Assembly: GCF_018390605.1 (NCBI RefSeq)
Contig: NZ_JAHBGD010000005.1
Location: forward strand, 62,001 to 126,000
From: Ancylobacter defluvii
GTDB taxonomy: Bacteria > Pseudomonadota > Alphaproteobacteria > Rhizobiales > Xanthobacteraceae
Direction of reading: 5' to 3'
Length of the DNA: 64,000 nucleotides
Part shown: piece after piece, positions 30,289-40,179 of the stretch
How the letters are laid out: every line of letters begins with the position of its first letter
Position numbering within the stretch: position 1 is the stretch's first letter
Position numbers and translations under genes: made by a program
Notes under the pieces: generated by a model
Database searches by the model: none
Told to the model about the DNA's origin: nothing
Seen by the model: the letters and a program-made list of their open reading frames with translations, nothing else

Positions 30289-32100
30289 CTATCGTTCGCT
30301 CGCGGGCGGAAACACCCACTTGCCATCCTTGAACGGCAGGAAGCTGCCATCGTCCACACCCACCTCGGCGGCGATGAGCCCGTTCATCTTGGCATTCAGA
30401 GAGAGGATCAGGTCGCCCGACGCCTTCCCCTTCATGGCGAGATTGTTCACCTCGTCCGGATCGTTCTGCAGGTCGTAGACCTCAAGATCGTTCATCGCCG
30501 TCAAGTCCTCCCATGTATCGGGAGTGTTGAAGCCTTCAGGCGCGAAATAGCGTGAGAACCGATAGCGACCGTCGAACACGCTGCGGATCGAGCAGCGCAG
30601 CTGGAAGTCCGGCGGCTGCTTCTCCATGGCGGCGATGCGCTGGGCGAGCGGGATCGAATTGTCGGCCTTCACGTCGAAATGCGCGGCCCAGCGGGCGTCC
30701 TGATAGCTCAGCATATTGTAGCAGAACAGCGCGGCCGGCCGCAGCGTGTCGGTCTGCGCGGCGCCGGGAGTGGTGAGCAGGGCTGAGAAATCATGCCCCG
30801 GCAAGCCTTCCTTCGCCTGCTTCAGCTTGTCCGGCGCCGCGCCGGTGAGCGCGAGAATCGTGGGGGTCAGGTCCACCTGCGAGGTCACGGCGTTGCAGGA
30901 AACGCCGCCAGGATAAGCGGGATGGACGATCATCAGCGGCAAGTGGTTCTGCTGGCGGTAGGTGGAGTTGCCCTTGCCGCGCATCTGATGATGTCCGCCC
31001 AGTTCGCCATGGTCGGCGGTGAAGACGATGATGGTGTCGTCAGACATGCCGTTGGCCTTGATGGCTTCCAGCATGCGGTAGACCTGCAGGTCGCAGTCGC
31101 GGATGCAGTTGAAATAATAGTTCTGCAGCACGCGCCAGCGCCGGTCTTCGTCTGGCCACTGGCCGACGAGGAAATCCATGACCTCCTGATAGATGTGCTG
31201 AGCCTTCGGGCGGCCCGGCGCATTGAATGCCTGGGTGCGCGTGGAGGGCAGGGGAACGTCCCAGGTCGCCGCGTAGAGATCGTTTGCCGGAGGGCGGGCG
31301 ATCGGCATGGAGGACTGCTTGCCCTGCACCGTCTGTCCAGGGAGATCCGAATTGATGTACATGACGTCATGCGGATTGACGAAGTTGACCGCGAGATACC
31401 AGGGTTTTCCGGCGGCCCTCAGTTCCTGCCCCTTGGTGCGCAGCCAGCGCGTCGCGAACGCCGTCGTGGTGTCGTCGTAATTGTAGCCGCCCAGCGTCGT
31501 GTCATTGATGTCGCCGACGCCGAAGAAATCGTCGAAGCCATAGCTCTCGATGATGTCGCGATATTGCGCGAACGGCGCGTCGATGGCTTCGCTCACCTGA
31601 TCGAGATTGGCGGAGAGGTGCCACTTGCCCTGATAGGCGGCGTGATAGCCGAGCTGGGCGAGACGGTGCCCCACGGTCTTCACATCCGTCGACATGTCCG
31701 GCTGCCACAACGCATTGGCGTTGTCGAAGATGCCGGTGTGGGGAATGTGCTGGCCGGTATAGAGCGTCGAGCGGGCTGGCGAGCAGACGCAGGACGCGGC
31801 CTGGTGGTTGTTGAAGGTGATGCCGTTGGCCTTGATCCATTCGCGCCCCGGCACCGGAAACGGCCATGCGTCGAAAAAGTGCTCCTGGTCCACCAGAATG
31901 AACAGGATGTTGTAGCCGCCGGGCGGGGCGTCGGGCGCCTTGATGGGCGATGGCGAGCGGGACGGCATGCCCCCGGCCTCTCCGGCTTCTGCTGCCTTTG
32001 GCAACAGGCTGGCCCCCATCAAAGCGGCTCCGGAAGTGAAAATCTCCCGGCGAGATGCAACGAGCTTGTTCTCAGGCTTTTCTGTCACGTTATCCCCCAA
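30289..32100 (-). CDS. sulfatase, Tat-exported
   Basis: A 603-residue formylglycine-dependent sulfatase. The modification motif C-x-P-x-R is present as C106-S-P-A-R110 followed by STLYTG. Metal-binding Asp residues are in ILVDQEH near 70 and in FTADHGELGGH near 360. The N-terminus carries a twin-arginine signal (SRREIF at 16-21, then a hydrophobic stretch), so it is folded in the cytoplasm, where the Cys can be converted, and exported to the periplasm. The sulfated substrate is unknown. No sulfatase-maturing enzyme is encoded nearby. Confidence 0.9.
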   Translation of the reverse strand: MGDNVTEKPENKLVASRREIFTSGAALMGASLLPKAAEAGEAGGMPSRSPSPIKAPDAPPGGYNILFILVDQEHFFDAWPFPVPGREWIKANGITFNNHQAASCVCSPARSTLYTGQHIPHTGIFDNANALWQPDMSTDVKTVGHRLAQLGYHAAYQGKWHLSANLDQVSEAIDAPFAQYRDIIESYGFDDFFGVGDINDTTLGGYNYDDTTTAFATRWLRTKGQELRAAGKPWYLAVNFVNPHDVMYINSDLPGQTVQGKQSSMPIARPPANDLYAATWDVPLPSTRTQAFNAPGRPKAQHIYQEVMDFLVGQWPDEDRRWRVLQNYYFNCIRDCDLQVYRMLEAIKANGMSDDTIIVFTADHGELGGHHQMRGKGNSTYRQQNHLPLMIVHPAYPGGVSCNAVTSQVDLTPTILALTGAAPDKLKQAKEGLPGHDFSALLTTPGAAQTDTLRPAALFCYNMLSYQDARWAAHFDVKADNSIPLAQRIAAMEKQPPDFQLRCSIRSVFDGRYRFSRYFAPEGFNTPDTWEDLTAMNDLEVYDLQNDPDEVNNLAMKGKASGDLILSLNAKMNGLIAAEVGVDDGSFLPFKDGKWVFPPASER

Positions 32101-32368
32101 AAAAGATACGTCGAGAATTATTAGGTTTGATCAGTTTATTTCACAAGGGAAACAGTTGAAGGAAGGCCGGTCTCTGACCGCACATATTTGAAGCTCTTCC
32201 TTCGCCGTGGTCCTCCCAATCGGAGGGGAGGTTAATCCTGAAATGGAAGTAGTTTCTTGAGGAAATAAATGCTTAACATCATACCGTAGGTGGGATCTTC
32301 TCAGCGCTCTTCTGCCGCTGTAAGTTGCATAAGCTCAGCTCACTGAAATTCAGCCCCCTGGAGTCGCC

Positions 32369-33328
32369 GTGAAAAAAATCGCCCTCGAGGAGCACTTCAT
32401 CACGCCGGGCCTCGAGCCTCACATGCGGGCGGCGATGCCAAAATTGTCGCCGGAGAGCGCTGACCACCTTTGCCAGCTTATGTTGGATTTTGGTGAGCGC
32501 AGGCTCGCAGCCATGGACGCGGCCGGTGTCGACACCGCCGTTCTGTCCATTTCCGGGCCGGGGGTGCAGGCCGAGCCCGATGCGGCGACGGCCGTGAAGC
32601 TCGCCCGTGACGCCAATGACCGACTTGCGGCGGAGGTCGCCAAGCAGCCGGCCCGGTATCGTGGCTTCGCCCACCTGCCTATGCAGGACGTGCCCGCAGC
32701 CATAGCGGAGCTGGAGCGTTGCGTATCTGAGCTCGGCTTTGTCGGCTCGATGGTCAATGGCCACACCCACGGCGTCTATCTGGACGACCCGGGATACGAT
32801 CCGTTTTGGGAACGCATGCAGGCCCTCGATGTGCCGCTCTACCTGCACCCGACGGATTCCTTCGTGCTGCCCTATGTGCTTGAGGGCGCGCCGGAGCTTC
32901 TGAAGCCGACTTGGGAGTGGAACTTCGAGACCTCCTCCCATTTCCTGCGGCTGCTTTTCGCCGGCGTGTTCGACCGCTTTCCCAGGCTCAAGATCATTCT
33001 CGGGCACATGGGTGAAACGATGCCCTACCATCTGTGGCGCTTCGACAGCCGCGCTGCGCTTATCATTGGCAAGCGCCCGCTCAAGGAGGCTCCCTCCTTC
33101 TATCTGAAGCGAAACTTGTTCGTGACGACGTCCGGCCAGTTCGACAACGTTCCGTTGATCGCGGCGCTCTCTGCCCTCGGAGCCGACCGTGTGCTGTTCT
33201 CCATCGACTACCCATATGAGGACTCGATCACAGCCGGACGCTTCTTCGACACCGCGCCACTCGACGAGATGACGCGCGAAAAGGTTGCTCGCCTCAACGC
33301 GATCTCCGTCATGAACATCAGGATTTGA
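32369..33328 (+). CDS. amidohydrolase of the ACMSD/resorcylate decarboxylase group
   Basis: A 319-residue metal-dependent TIM-barrel protein of the amidohydrolase_2 family. It aligns along its length with gamma-resorcylate and 2,3-dihydroxybenzoate decarboxylases: ALEEHF at the N-terminus (metal ligands E7 and H9), LYLHPTD, ILGHMGETMPYHLWRFD, and SIDYPYED with the catalytic Asp. It probably decarboxylates a hydroxy-aromatic or related carboxylic acid without oxygen. The start is GTG at 32369 after CTGGAG. It is divergent from the sulfatase gene; a functional link is plausible but unproven. Confidence 0.85.
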   Translation: MKKIALEEHFITPGLEPHMRAAMPKLSPESADHLCQLMLDFGERRLAAMDAAGVDTAVLSISGPGVQAEPDAATAVKLARDANDRLAAEVAKQPARYRGFAHLPMQDVPAAIAELERCVSELGFVGSMVNGHTHGVYLDDPGYDPFWERMQALDVPLYLHPTDSFVLPYVLEGAPELLKPTWEWNFETSSHFLRLLFAGVFDRFPRLKIILGHMGETMPYHLWRFDSRAALIIGKRPLKEAPSFYLKRNLFVTTSGQFDNVPLIAALSALGADRVLFSIDYPYEDSITAGRFFDTAPLDEMTREKVARLNAISVMNIRI

Positions 33329-33424
33329 GACGGCGCACGCCAGGACCGTTTGCTTCTGCCCGATGAAGACGTCGGCCGAGGACGAGTACCCGCGCGCGAT
33401 CCTCGCGCTCAGGGCGCGCGGACC

Positions 33425-34222
33425 TCAGTCGACGGCCAGCGACATGCCCAGCCGCACTTCGTGCTCGATCAGCTTCCAGATCTCATCGACGAGCTGCACG
33501 AAGGCCAGGCTGCGCTTGACCTCCAGATCGCGCGGGCGCGGCAGGTCGATCGGTATCTCGGCGCGAATCTGGCCGGGCCGGGCGCTGAAAACCACCACCC
33601 GATCGGAGAGAAACACAGCTTCGTCGATCTGGTGGGTGATGAGGACGACGGTCTTCTTCTGGCGTCCCCAGATGCTCAGCAACTCGGCCTGCATGATCTC
33701 GCGCGTCTGGGCGTCGAGTGCGGCGAATGGTTCGTCGAGCAGCAGGATGCGCGGATCGACCGCCAGCGCCCGGGCGACATTGACGCGCTGGCGCATGCCG
33801 CCGGAGAGCTGATGCGGGTAGTGGTGCTCGAAGCCGCGCAGGCCGGCGAGCTCGATGAAGCGCCGGGCGATCGCCTCCCGCTCGGCGCGCGCCATGCCGC
33901 CGATGGCGAGGCCATAGCCGACATTCTCGATCACCGTCTTCCAGGGCAGCAGCGAGTCGTTCTGGAACACCATGGCCCGGTCCGGCCCGGGCCGGGAAAC
34001 CGCGCGGCTGCCGACGGCGATCGTGCCCGAACTGGCGGGCATCAGCCCGTCGATGATCCGCAGCAGCGTGGACTTGCCGCTGCCGCTCGCCCCGACGATG
34101 GCGACGAACTCGCCGTCCTTCACCGTCAGGTCGATGTCGCGCAGGGCCTCGACGCTCGGCTTGCCGGTGCGCAGGAAGGTCTTGTTCACGCCGCGGATAT
34201 GGAGAGTGGCGTCGTCGGTCAT
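33425..34222 (-). CDS. NitT/TauT-type ABC transporter ATP-binding protein
   Basis: A 265-residue ABC ATPase of the nitrate/sulfonate/taurine class, with Walker A GASGSGKST, signature LSGGMRQRVNVARAL (the GGMRQR form is typical of this class), Walker B ILLLDEPFAALD and the His loop LITHQID. It is the last gene of the leftward catabolic operon and would energise the adjacent permease together with the binding protein at 40180-41151. Confidence 0.92.
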   Translation of the reverse strand: MTDDATLHIRGVNKTFLRTGKPSVEALRDIDLTVKDGEFVAIVGASGSGKSTLLRIIDGLMPASSGTIAVGSRAVSRPGPDRAMVFQNDSLLPWKTVIENVGYGLAIGGMARAEREAIARRFIELAGLRGFEHHYPHQLSGGMRQRVNVARALAVDPRILLLDEPFAALDAQTREIMQAELLSIWGRQKKTVVLITHQIDEAVFLSDRVVVFSARPGQIRAEIPIDLPRPRDLEVKRSLAFVQLVDEIWKLIEHEVRLGMSLAVD

Positions 34223-34274
34223 GCGGTCCTCGCGCAGCTGAGGCAGAACGGAGCGGAAGGGCGGCGGATGGGGT

Positions 34275-35069
34275 TCATTCCTGCCTCCAGGGGGCGAGAC
34301 GGCGTTCGATCGCCTCGAACACCAGGCTGCCGATCAACCCCATGGCGCCGAGCAGCATGACATAGGCGAGCAGCGTCGCCGTATCGAAGGTCTGGCCGGC
34401 GGCAAGGATGGCAAAGCCGAAGCCGGCGAACGAGCCGAAGAACTCCGCCACCACGATGCCCACCAGCGCGCGCGCCCAGGCGACGCGGATGCCGCTGACG
34501 ATGAAGGGCAGCGCATAGGGCAGGGTGACGGTGGTGAAGATCTGCCATTTGCTGGCATTGAACGAGCGCGCAGCGTCGATGAGGCCGCGATCGGTGGAGC
34601 GCAGGCCGGTCTCGGTGGTCACCAGCACGGGGAAGACCGCGATCAGCACCACCAGCACGAATTTCGAGGCGAAGCCGAGGCCGAGCCAGGCGATGACCAG
34701 CGGCGCCAGCGCCACGATCGGCACCGAGTAGAGGGCGGTGAGCATGGGGCCGGCCGTCAGCGACATCAGCCGGCTGGACGACAGCAGCAGCCCGCCGGCT
34801 ATGCCGACCAGCACGGCGACGGGGAAGGAGGCGCCGACGGCGAGGCAGGTGGCGAGCCCGTTCGTCCACACGGCGCCCGAGCGGACTTCCCGCATCAGCG
34901 CTTCGAACACCTCCTGCGGCGGCACCAGCAACAGCCGGTTGGTGACGAGGGTGGCGGTGAGCAGCTCCCACACGATCAGCACGAAGGCGATGGAGAGGAG
35001 CACCCGCACCAGCGTGGCGCTGCGGGTCTCGCGTTCCAGAAAGGCATAAGTTTTCTGCCAGAAGGTCAT
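34275..35069 (-). CDS. NitT/TauT-type ABC transporter permease
   Basis: A 264-residue inner-membrane permease of the SsuC/TauC type with six or so hydrophobic segments. The EAA-like coupling loop is in the second half (STDRGLIDAARSFNASKWQI). Its start overlaps the upstream dehydrogenase-like gene's stop by 4 bp, tying transport to catabolism. It lies 52 bp ahead of the ATPase gene. Confidence 0.92.
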   Translation of the reverse strand: MTFWQKTYAFLERETRSATLVRVLLSIAFVLIVWELLTATLVTNRLLLVPPQEVFEALMREVRSGAVWTNGLATCLAVGASFPVAVLVGIAGGLLLSSSRLMSLTAGPMLTALYSVPIVALAPLVIAWLGLGFASKFVLVVLIAVFPVLVTTETGLRSTDRGLIDAARSFNASKWQIFTTVTLPYALPFIVSGIRVAWARALVGIVVAEFFGSFAGFGFAILAAGQTFDTATLLAYVMLLGAMGLIGSLVFEAIERRLAPWRQE

Positions 35070-36175
35070 GTGAAGCTCCTGCCGGCGCCGGCCCGCGGTT
35101 CGAAATGGCCCTCGCGGGCGCGATGCCGGATCGCTTCCGGTGTCATGGTGTCGAGGCGCAGCAACGGCAGTAGCGCGTTCGCTGCCCGATAGTCGCGCCC
35201 GATCGCGGCGCTGGCGAGCGCGATGGTTGCATCGTGCACGGGCGTCGTCACGCCGGCTCCCCGGCCGATCTCGGCGGCGAAGACGAGGCCATAGCTGAGG
35301 TCTTGCGCGAGATAGCGATGGTCGATGCTGCGTGGCCCCTTCGGTCCGCGGCCATGAGCGTGGAGATGGGCGTTCATTTCCGCCATCGAGCCGAGCGGAA
35401 TGCGGAAGGAGCGCTGGAAGTGCTCGTTCACGCCGTGGATGGTCGCGCCATAGGCCGATGCCACGGCGAGCCGCTCGGCATCGAGCGCTTCCATCAGCCG
35501 GCCGATCGAGCCCGTGGTCTGCTCATAGGGCGCCCAGCTTTCGCCACGCTCGATGCGCGACAGGTTGAGCAGGCAGACCGGCACATGGAACACCGGATTG
35601 GCGTTGGACAGCAGGGCGATGGCGAGCGCGTCCGGCCGGGCTTCGAAGTGCGTGCCGGTCAGTTCCCGGCACAGCGACAGCGCCGATGGTTCGAGCCGTG
35701 AGGGCATCACCGCGGCTTCGATGCGCGGGCGCAGCGTGCGGATATCCACGGCGAGCGGTCCGGTCTTGTGGGCGGTGGCGACCGTCGTGTTCCATGACAC
35801 GATCGGCAACTCGACGCCACGCGCGGCGAGCAGTTCGGAGAGGTAGACGGCGCTCATCGAATGCGCCGCGCCGATGAGAAACGGCACACCGGGTGCCAGC
35901 AGCGGAGCGGCGGCGCGTATTACCGGCACATGGCCGCCGGCATCGACGGCAAGCAGCACGGCGTCGGCGCCGTTGATCGCGTCGGCGAGGTCGCTGCCGG
36001 CGGCAACATCCCATTCGCCGGCGAGAGCACCGATGGAGATCAGGCGAGGCGGCTGCGGCAGGCCCGCAGTGCCGGCGCCGGAGGGCGACCAGATGATCGG
36101 CGCATGCCCGCGTGAGGCGAAGAGAGCGGCGCTGGCGAGGGCCATGGCGCCGGAGCCGAGGATGGCGATCTTCAT
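35066..36175 (-). CDS. NAD/opine dehydrogenase-family protein
   Basis: A 369-residue two-domain protein. The N-terminus is a Rossmann fold (KIAILGSGAMALASAALFAS, a GxGxxx(G/A) nucleotide-binding turn) and the C-terminal half matches the octopine/nopaline dehydrogenase helical domain, with ALLSNANPVFHVPVCLLN carrying the likely catalytic His. Opine dehydrogenases interconvert amino acid plus keto acid and secondary-amine dicarboxylates with NAD(P)H. The start at 36175 overlaps the PrpD-like gene by 4 bp. In this operon it may open a secondary amine imported by the ABC system; that is inference. Confidence 0.82.
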   Translation of the reverse strand: MKIAILGSGAMALASAALFASRGHAPIIWSPSGAGTAGLPQPPRLISIGALAGEWDVAAGSDLADAINGADAVLLAVDAGGHVPVIRAAAPLLAPGVPFLIGAAHSMSAVYLSELLAARGVELPIVSWNTTVATAHKTGPLAVDIRTLRPRIEAAVMPSRLEPSALSLCRELTGTHFEARPDALAIALLSNANPVFHVPVCLLNLSRIERGESWAPYEQTTGSIGRLMEALDAERLAVASAYGATIHGVNEHFQRSFRIPLGSMAEMNAHLHAHGRGPKGPRSIDHRYLAQDLSYGLVFAAEIGRGAGVTTPVHDATIALASAAIGRDYRAANALLPLLRLDTMTPEAIRHRAREGHFEPRAGAGRSFT

Positions 36176-37584
36176 GAGCCGCGAACCTCCGCGGGGAAGA
36201 GGCGGCTGAGATCGTCGACCGCCTCTATACCCCGCAGCCGGGCGAGCAGGTCGGAGGCGATGGCCGGCGACATGAACGGCGCGACATTGCGCCTGAACTT
36301 GGCGTCGAGCAGGTCGTCCGGCATCGGACGCATCGGCTTGCCGGTCGATGCCGCCTGAAAATGCGAGACCTCGCGGCCATCGGCGGTGGTGATGGTCACG
36401 CGCGTGGCCTCGGTGCCGTTGCGGGCTTCTTCCTCGTCGTCGAACAGGTCGGCACCCACCATCTCCACCTTGGCCATCTCCCGATGGACGGCGGGATCGG
36501 CGACGGTTTCCGCCGTCAGCAGGTCGGCGGTGAACCGCCCATGCGCAAGGATGCAGCCGAGCGCGAAGGGCATGGAGAACTGCGCCTGCGTGACATTGGC
36601 GGGGAGCGGGAAAGCCAGATTGCGCAGGATATGGCCGGTGACCTCGCAGCGCACGCGTACCACCTCGCCGACCTCGATATCGTGCCGCTGCAACAACGCC
36701 TCCAGCGACTCCGCCGCCGCCTGCACCGAGGAGCACGCCGGATAGAGCTTGAAGGAGGTGCCGGGCGCCTCGAAGCTGCCGAGCCGGGCAAGCGGCAGGC
36801 TCGACCATTGGCCGCCATTGATCACCTCAATCAGGCCGCGCGGGCCTTCAAAGGCGTCGAGCGGGCCTTCCGCGCCGTCGCGGGCGAGCAGGGCGGCGCG
36901 CAGGCCGGTCTCGCCGGCACGGGCGCACAGGACCGGCTTCATGTCCGAGCCGACGGCGATGCGCAGCCCGCCGGCCTGCACCGCGGCGATGGCGAGGGCA
37001 TGGGCGGTGCGGTCGGCATCGAGGCCGATCAGCCGCGCCACCGCTGCCGCGGCGCCGATGGGGCCGAGCACCGCGCTGTTGAACCAGCCCTTGTAGAACA
37101 GGCTGTCGCGATCCTTGCGATAGGGGGCCTCGGACAGGCATTCGGCGAGGGTTCGTATGACTTCCGCGCCGACGGCGAAGGCGCCGATGAGCTCCGCCCC
37201 GTTCGCCCCCGTCTCTTCGCCCATGGCGATGAGCGCCGGATAGAGCGCCGCCGGGGCGAACACCATGCCGATGTTGAAATTGGCATCGAAGTCGAGCACA
37301 TGCGCCGCGGTAGCGTTGATGCGCGCCGCGGCCGTCGCCACCAGCCGCTCGCCGCCCGCGCCCAGCACCAGCGCGGCGCCGGGCCTGGCTTCGGCGCAGG
37401 TCTGCGCCCGCACCACGCGCGCCAGCGGCAGCGCCGAGCCGGCAAAGGCGATGCCGACAATGTCGACAAGGGCCCGGCTGGCGGAGAGGCGGGCGCTCTC
37501 GGGCACTGACGCCGCCGGCAGATCGGCGACGAAGGTGCCGAGCGTCTCGGCAATGCGCGCCGTGTCGGGACGCTGCATGCTCAT
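36172..37584 (-). CDS. MmgE/PrpD family protein
   Basis: A 470-residue member of the MmgE/PrpD family, whose characterised members include 2-methylcitrate dehydratase and cis-aconitate decarboxylase. Family features include the long all-helical domain, FDANFNIGMVFAPAALYPAL and the Cys/Ser-containing FKLYPACSSVQAAAE. No methylcitrate-cycle genes are nearby, so a role as dehydratase, decarboxylase or isomerase on an operon-specific carboxylic acid is more likely. It overlaps both flanking genes by 4 bp. Confidence 0.85.
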   Translation of the reverse strand: MSMQRPDTARIAETLGTFVADLPAASVPESARLSASRALVDIVGIAFAGSALPLARVVRAQTCAEARPGAALVLGAGGERLVATAAARINATAAHVLDFDANFNIGMVFAPAALYPALIAMGEETGANGAELIGAFAVGAEVIRTLAECLSEAPYRKDRDSLFYKGWFNSAVLGPIGAAAAVARLIGLDADRTAHALAIAAVQAGGLRIAVGSDMKPVLCARAGETGLRAALLARDGAEGPLDAFEGPRGLIEVINGGQWSSLPLARLGSFEAPGTSFKLYPACSSVQAAAESLEALLQRHDIEVGEVVRVRCEVTGHILRNLAFPLPANVTQAQFSMPFALGCILAHGRFTADLLTAETVADPAVHREMAKVEMVGADLFDDEEEARNGTEATRVTITTADGREVSHFQAASTGKPMRPMPDDLLDAKFRRNVAPFMSPAIASDLLARLRGIEAVDDLSRLFPAEVRGS

Positions 37585-38978
37585 GCGTGGGCCGCAGCCT
37601 GATGCCGCGCCGTCGCCTGCCGGCCGAAGCCCTTCTCGCCGATGACCTCACCGTCGCGGTAGACGGAGCGGCCGCGTACCAGCGTGTGCACCGGCTTGCC
37701 GGTCACCTTGCGGCCGGCATAGGGGCTCCAGCCGGTGAGGCTCAGCACGTCGGCGTCGCGGATCTCATATTCGTTGTCGAGGTCGACCAGCACCAGGTCG
37801 GCATGGTTGCCGGGTACGATGCCGCCCTTCTTCTCCAGGCCGAACAGCCGTGCCGGCGCTGCCGAGCAGGCCTCGACCACCCGCTCCAGCGAAATCTTGC
37901 CTTCGCGCGCGGCGGTGAGGAACATCGAAAGATAGAACTGGGTCGAGGGCGTGCCGGTGTGGGCCTTCCAGCCGTCGGTCCAGCCGATCTCCTTCTCCTC
38001 CCGCGTATGCGGGGCGTGGTCGGTGGCGACGATGTCGATAGTGCCGTCGTTCAATCCCTCCCACAGGCCGGGCACGTTCTTCTCCGGCACCCAATAGGAC
38101 AGGGCGTAGGAGCCCAGGCGCTGGATCGACGACCAGTCGCAGCCGAGGAACAGCGCCCAGGGGTTGATCTCGCAGGTGACCTTCTGGCCCGCCGCCTTGG
38201 CCTTGCGGATCAGGTCGACGCTGCCGGCGGTCTGGGTGTGCAGGATGTGCAGGTGGCAGCCGGCCGCCTTCTGCAGCCGCAGCAGCGTGGCGATGGCGGT
38301 CTCCCAGATCACCCCGTCATGGGCGGCATAGGCCTTGGCATAGGCAAGGGCGTCGCGCTCGCCGCGGGCCCAGAACTCCTGCTCGATCACGTCCATCAGC
38401 GCCTGGTCGTGCGGATGCACCATCAACGGCACGTTCACCGCGGCGCAGGCCTGCATGATCTCGAGGATCTTGCCGTGGTCGTGCACGCCGATCCCCGGCA
38501 TATGCGGGTAGTTGCGGCCGGTATCGACGACCATGAAGAACTTGAAGGCGGCGATGCCCTCCTGCGCCATCGACGGCACCTCGTCCAGGATGGTCGGCGC
38601 CGGGTTGAAGTTCCAGTCCACCACGGCGTCGGTCTCGTAGATGGCGAACTGCTTCTTCAAAAGATCCAGCGTGTTCGGCGGGGGGGTGACGTTAGGCATC
38701 GCGACCGAGGTCGTCACGCCGCCGGCGGCGCATTGCCGGGTCGAGGTGAGGATGGTGTCCTTGTATTCGAAGCCGGGGAGGGAGCCCTGCCGATGATGCG
38801 AATGCATGTCGATGATCCCCGGCAGCACCGCGAGACCGGTGGCGTCGATCGTCTCGGCGGCGGCCGGCTCGGTGCCGGGCTCGTAGAGGCCGGCGATCAG
38901 GCCGTCCTTGATGCCGATCGATCCTTCGAAGCGACCGCCGGGGGTCATGACGAGGCCGTTCAGGATGATGCGGTCCAT
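37581..38978 (-). CDS. dihydroorotase/dihydropyrimidinase-like amidohydrolase
   Basis: A 465-residue cyclic-amide hydrolase of the amidohydrolase superfamily. The binuclear metal centre is complete: H59 and H61 (IIDMHSH), the carboxylated Lys K146 (AAFKFFM), His near 188-190 (MVHPHD), H247 (HILHTQT) and D320 (VATDHAPH). It should open or close a cyclic amide or imide, as in hydantoinases, allantoinase and dihydroorotase; the exact ring is not evident. The start is MDRIIL at 38978, giving the usual N-terminal beta-sandwich. It overlaps the PrpD-like gene by 4 bp. Confidence 0.88.
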   Translation of the reverse strand: MDRIILNGLVMTPGGRFEGSIGIKDGLIAGLYEPGTEPAAAETIDATGLAVLPGIIDMHSHHRQGSLPGFEYKDTILTSTRQCAAGGVTTSVAMPNVTPPPNTLDLLKKQFAIYETDAVVDWNFNPAPTILDEVPSMAQEGIAAFKFFMVVDTGRNYPHMPGIGVHDHGKILEIMQACAAVNVPLMVHPHDQALMDVIEQEFWARGERDALAYAKAYAAHDGVIWETAIATLLRLQKAAGCHLHILHTQTAGSVDLIRKAKAAGQKVTCEINPWALFLGCDWSSIQRLGSYALSYWVPEKNVPGLWEGLNDGTIDIVATDHAPHTREEKEIGWTDGWKAHTGTPSTQFYLSMFLTAAREGKISLERVVEACSAAPARLFGLEKKGGIVPGNHADLVLVDLDNEYEIRDADVLSLTGWSPYAGRKVTGKPVHTLVRGRSVYRDGEVIGEKGFGRQATARHQAAAHA

Positions 38979-39013
38979 GGAAGCAATCCTTTGCACTGAC
39001 GGGGTCGAAAAGG

Positions 39014-40087
<1,074 letters not shown>

Positions 40088-40179
40088 CGGTCCGTTCCTG
40101 GGTCCGTTCCGGGCAAGGGGGGAGCGTCGGCGGGAATCGCTCCCCGCCGTCGGTTCAGTGAAAGGGAGCGCGCGCGGCG

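Noticed and set aside
32190-32245. possible terminator hairpin (CCTCC/GGAGG)
   Set aside because: The stem is five base pairs, lies upstream of two divergent genes, and lacks a U-run.
37587-38999. 470-codon plus-strand open frame
   Set aside because: It is the antisense shadow of the amidohydrolase gene, whose metal ligands are all intact; the antisense translation is Arg/Gly/His-rich without domains.
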